Of a stretch of DNA of 6,836 bases, positions 5,375-6,836 are shown one piece after another; the stretch's first letter is position 1; every line of letters starts with the position of its first letter. Below the pieces are notes generated by a model that saw only the letters and a list, made by a program, of their open reading frames with translations, searched no databases and was not told where the DNA came from. Source of the DNA: Actinomycetes bacterium (GTDB lineage: Bacteria; Actinomycetota; Acidimicrobiia; Acidimicrobiales; Microtrichaceae); NCBI GenBank assembly GCA_023423215.1, contig JAFAFZ010000575.1, forward strand, positions 1 to 6,836. Reading direction: 5' to 3'. Position numbers and translations under genes: made by a program.

Positions 5375-5839
5375 ATGGAAGAGCGTCTCGACATGGCGGC
5401 GGTGGCACCCAAGGGCTTCAAGGCGACCTACGCCTTCTCGATGGCGATCGGCGAGCACGTCGACCCGCACCTGTTCGAGCTGATCAAGGTGCGTGCGTCG
5501 ATGGTCAACGGCTGTGCCAACTGCGTCGACATGCACACGACGGCGTGGATGGAGATGGGCGAGCACCCGCGTCGCATCGTGGCCGTCTCGGCGTGGCGCG
5601 AGGCGCCGTACTTCACCGACCGCGAGCGGGCGGTGCTGGCCCTGACCGACGAGGTGACCCGCCTCGGCGAGCACGGCGTCACCGACGAGGTCTACGCGCA
5701 GGTGCGGGAGCACTTCGACGAGGCCGAGTTCGCCTACCTGGTCCTGGCGATCGCGGTCATCAACGTGTGGAACCGCGTCGCGGTCTCGAGCCGCAAGGTC
5801 GCCGCGCCGCTCGAGGTCCCGGTGGCCGCCGGTGTCTGA
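5375..5839 (+). CDS. AhpD-like carboxymuconolactone decarboxylase family protein
   Basis: A 154-residue all-helical protein of the AhpD/CMD superfamily. The redox motif is intact: NGCANCVDMHT carries Cys47, Cys50 and His54, the CxxC...H arrangement used by AhpD-type peroxidases or disulfide reductases. Decarboxylase activity is therefore less likely than thiol redox chemistry, though the substrate is unknown. The later TDRERAVLALTDEVTRL (86-102) and a final helical stretch with INVWNR (129-134) are typical of the family. The ATG is firmly placed by GGAGG 6 nt upstream. It is the first gene of a two-gene operon with an ECF41 sigma factor, whose start lies inside its last codons. This is the 'C' of the COE partner genes that characterise ECF41 loci, and it is probably the main target of the sigma factor. 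Confidence 0.93.
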   Translation: MEERLDMAAVAPKGFKATYAFSMAIGEHVDPHLFELIKVRASMVNGCANCVDMHTTAWMEMGEHPRRIVAVSAWREAPYFTDRERAVLALTDEVTRLGEHGVTDEVYAQVREHFDEAEFAYLVLAIAVINVWNRVAVSSRKVAAPLEVPVAAGV

Positions 5840-6752
5840 CGCGGCCACCGGCCGCGGGCACGCGGACGCGGACCTGTCCGCGCTGCGTGATCGCGCCGTG
5901 GGCGTCGCCTACCGCATGCTCGGCAGCCGCACCGAGGCCGAGGACATCGCGCAGGAGACGGTCGTGCGGGTCCGCGATGCGCTCGGTCGTGAGGACATCC
6001 GGTCGCCCGAGGCCTACACCACGACCGTGGCGACCCGGCTCTCGATCGACCACCTGCGCTCGGCCCGGGTCCGGCGCGAGCAGTACGTCGGACCGTGGCT
6101 GCCGGAGACGATCCGCGGCCTGGGCGAGACCGGGGCCGCGCCGGCCGGCCCGGTCGACGAGGTCGCCGCCGAGGCGGACCTGGCCGACTCGGTCTCGTTC
6201 GCGATGCTCGTGGTGCTCGAGTCGCTGGGTCCGGTCGAGCGTGCGGCGTTCCTGCTGCACGACACCTTCGGCTACGGCTACGACGAGCTGGCGAGGATCC
6301 TGGACCGCAACGAGGCGGCGTGCCGCCAGCTCGTCACGCGGGCGCGCCGGCGTGTCGCCGAGGCCCGACCGCGGTTCACGCCGGACCTGGACGAGCACCG
6401 ACGACTGCTCACCAGCTTCCTGCGCGCCGCGCAGAGCGGTGACCTCGACGCGCTGGTGCAGCTGCTGACGCCGGACGCGGTGCTGGTGAGCGACGGTGGA
6501 CCGAAGGTCGCGGCGGCGCGGCACCCGATCGTCGGCGGCGACAAGGTCGCGCACTTCCTGCACGGCGTGTGGCCCAGCAGCGCCGAGCGCCGGGTCGGGC
6601 TCGAGGAGGGCCTCATCACCGTCAACGGGGAGCCCGGCCTGGCGATGTGGGTCGACGGCGAGCTCATGCAGGTCGGCACGATCGAGGTGCGCGACGGTCG
6701 CATCGACACGCTCCACTTCGTGCGCAACCCCGACAAGCTGCGCTGGCTCTGA
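5832..6752 (+). CDS. ECF41-family RNA polymerase sigma factor with SnoaL-like C-terminal domain (SigJ-like)
   Basis: A 306-residue sigma factor, much longer than a basic ECF sigma of about 180 residues because of a fused C-terminal domain. Region 2 spans about 15-80 (AYRMLGSRTEAEDIAQETVVRV; SPEAYTTTVATRLSIDHLRSARVRR). Region 4 spans about 120-175 (LESLGPVERAAFLLHDTFGYGYDELARIL, then CRQLVTRARRRV). The SnoaL/NTF2-like domain spans about 185-300. Three ECF41 landmarks are present: WLPET (89-93) in the linker, against the usual WLPEP; DGGPK (221-225), against DGGGK/R; and an exact NPDKL (299-303) near the end. In studied members the C-terminal domain tunes activity and stands in for a separate anti-sigma factor; Mycobacterium tuberculosis SigJ belongs here. 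The start is the GTG at 5832, overlapping the upstream gene by 8 nt; GGTGG 6 nt before it is a weak ribosome site, so coupling is likely. The activating signal is unknown. Confidence 0.95.
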   Translation: MSDAATGRGHADADLSALRDRAVGVAYRMLGSRTEAEDIAQETVVRVRDALGREDIRSPEAYTTTVATRLSIDHLRSARVRREQYVGPWLPETIRGLGETGAAPAGPVDEVAAEADLADSVSFAMLVVLESLGPVERAAFLLHDTFGYGYDELARILDRNEAACRQLVTRARRRVAEARPRFTPDLDEHRRLLTSFLRAAQSGDLDALVQLLTPDAVLVSDGGPKVAAARHPIVGGDKVAHFLHGVWPSSAERRVGLEEGLITVNGEPGLAMWVDGELMQVGTIEVRDGRIDTLHFVRNPDKLRWL

Positions 6753-6760
6753 GCTCGTCC

Positions 6761-6778
6761 GGCGCGGCGCCACGCGCC
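6761..6778 (+). terminator. GC-rich hairpin after the sigma factor gene
   Basis: GGCGCG (6761-6766) and CGCGCC (6773-6778) form a perfect 6-bp stem with loop GCGCCA, starting 8 nt after the stop. With a one-base bulge the stem can extend through flanking CC and GG. There is no U-run, as is usual for GC-rich actinobacteria, so a terminator role is plausible but unproven. Confidence 0.35.
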
Positions 6779-6786
6779 CGGGCCGC

Positions 6787-6836
6787 GGGAAGGGGGGCGG
6801 GGGGGCGGGGCCCCCCCCCCCGCCGCCGCGCGCCCC
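6787..6836. other. G- and C-homopolymer low-complexity end
   Basis: The last 50 bases hold G-tracts of 3, 6, 7 and 4 (6787-6810), then 11 Cs in a row (6811-6821), then GC-only sequence. This is unlike anything else in the window. It sits at the edge, so a read-error or assembly artefact at a contig end is the likeliest cause. If real, the G-tracts could form a quadruplex and the G/C runs a hairpin. Confidence 0.75.

Noticed and set aside
5545..6468. Alternative-frame plus-strand open frame across the AhpD-like and sigma genes
   Set aside because: Arg/Ala/Pro-rich frame-shifted shadow; the other frames contain complete recognisable proteins.
1..6836. CRISPR arrays, tRNA or rRNA genes, insertion sequences, attachment sites
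   Set aside because: Looked for regular direct repeats, cloverleaf signatures, transposase motifs and long terminal inverted repeats; none found.

Overview
The window is high-GC DNA (about 70% G+C by eye, with strong G/C preference at third codon positions). It encodes two F420-dependent enzyme families, a bacterial class I-type cytochrome P450 and an ECF41-type sigma factor. Together these point to an actinobacterium, possibly a mycobacterium-like, nocardioform or acidimicrobial lineage; genus cannot be decided from the sequence. No tRNA, rRNA, CRISPR array, insertion sequence or phage gene was seen. The window ends in G and C homopolymer runs that look like the end of a contig.

Layout. The left half (1-3834) is a minus-strand block. 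In transcription order it holds a crotonase-fold enoyl-CoA hydratase/isomerase homologue (3834-3040), a TetR-family repressor (2977-2291), a cytochrome P450 with CYP124/125-like signatures (2115-847), and a SCO6745-family protein whose 3' end runs off the left edge (842-1). The right half (3965-6752) is a plus-strand block: a small F420H2-dependent nitroreductase/quinone-reductase-family protein (3965-4390), an LLM-class F420-dependent oxidoreductase 2 nt after it (4393-5262), an AhpD/carboxymuconolactone-decarboxylase-family protein (5375-5839), and an ECF41 (SigJ-like) sigma factor whose GTG start overlaps the end of the previous gene by 8 nt (5832-6752). The two blocks diverge from a 130-bp region at 3835-3964.

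How the genes may work together. The minus block reads as a small catabolic unit: a P450 that would hydroxylate a lipid-like substrate, a crotonase acting on an acyl-CoA, and a local TetR regulator with palindromes near its own start and near the P450 start. The two F420 enzymes next door may belong to the same oxidative or detoxifying programme, but this is inferred from position only. The last two plus-strand genes form a recognisable regulatory module. ECF41 sigma factors carry a fused SnoaL-like C-terminal domain, are usually encoded beside a carboxymuconolactone decarboxylase, oxidoreductase or epimerase ('COE') gene, and recognise a promoter close to TGTCACA-N16-CGTC. Upstream of the AhpD-like gene lies GGTCACA, 16 nt, CGTC (5303-5329), so the module probably drives its own expression. 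An 8-bp-arm perfect inverted repeat overlaps the -35 element of that promoter. The ECF41/COE arrangement is known as a class; its substrate and signal are not, and the overlapping palindrome plus two changed signature motifs are the least routine things here.
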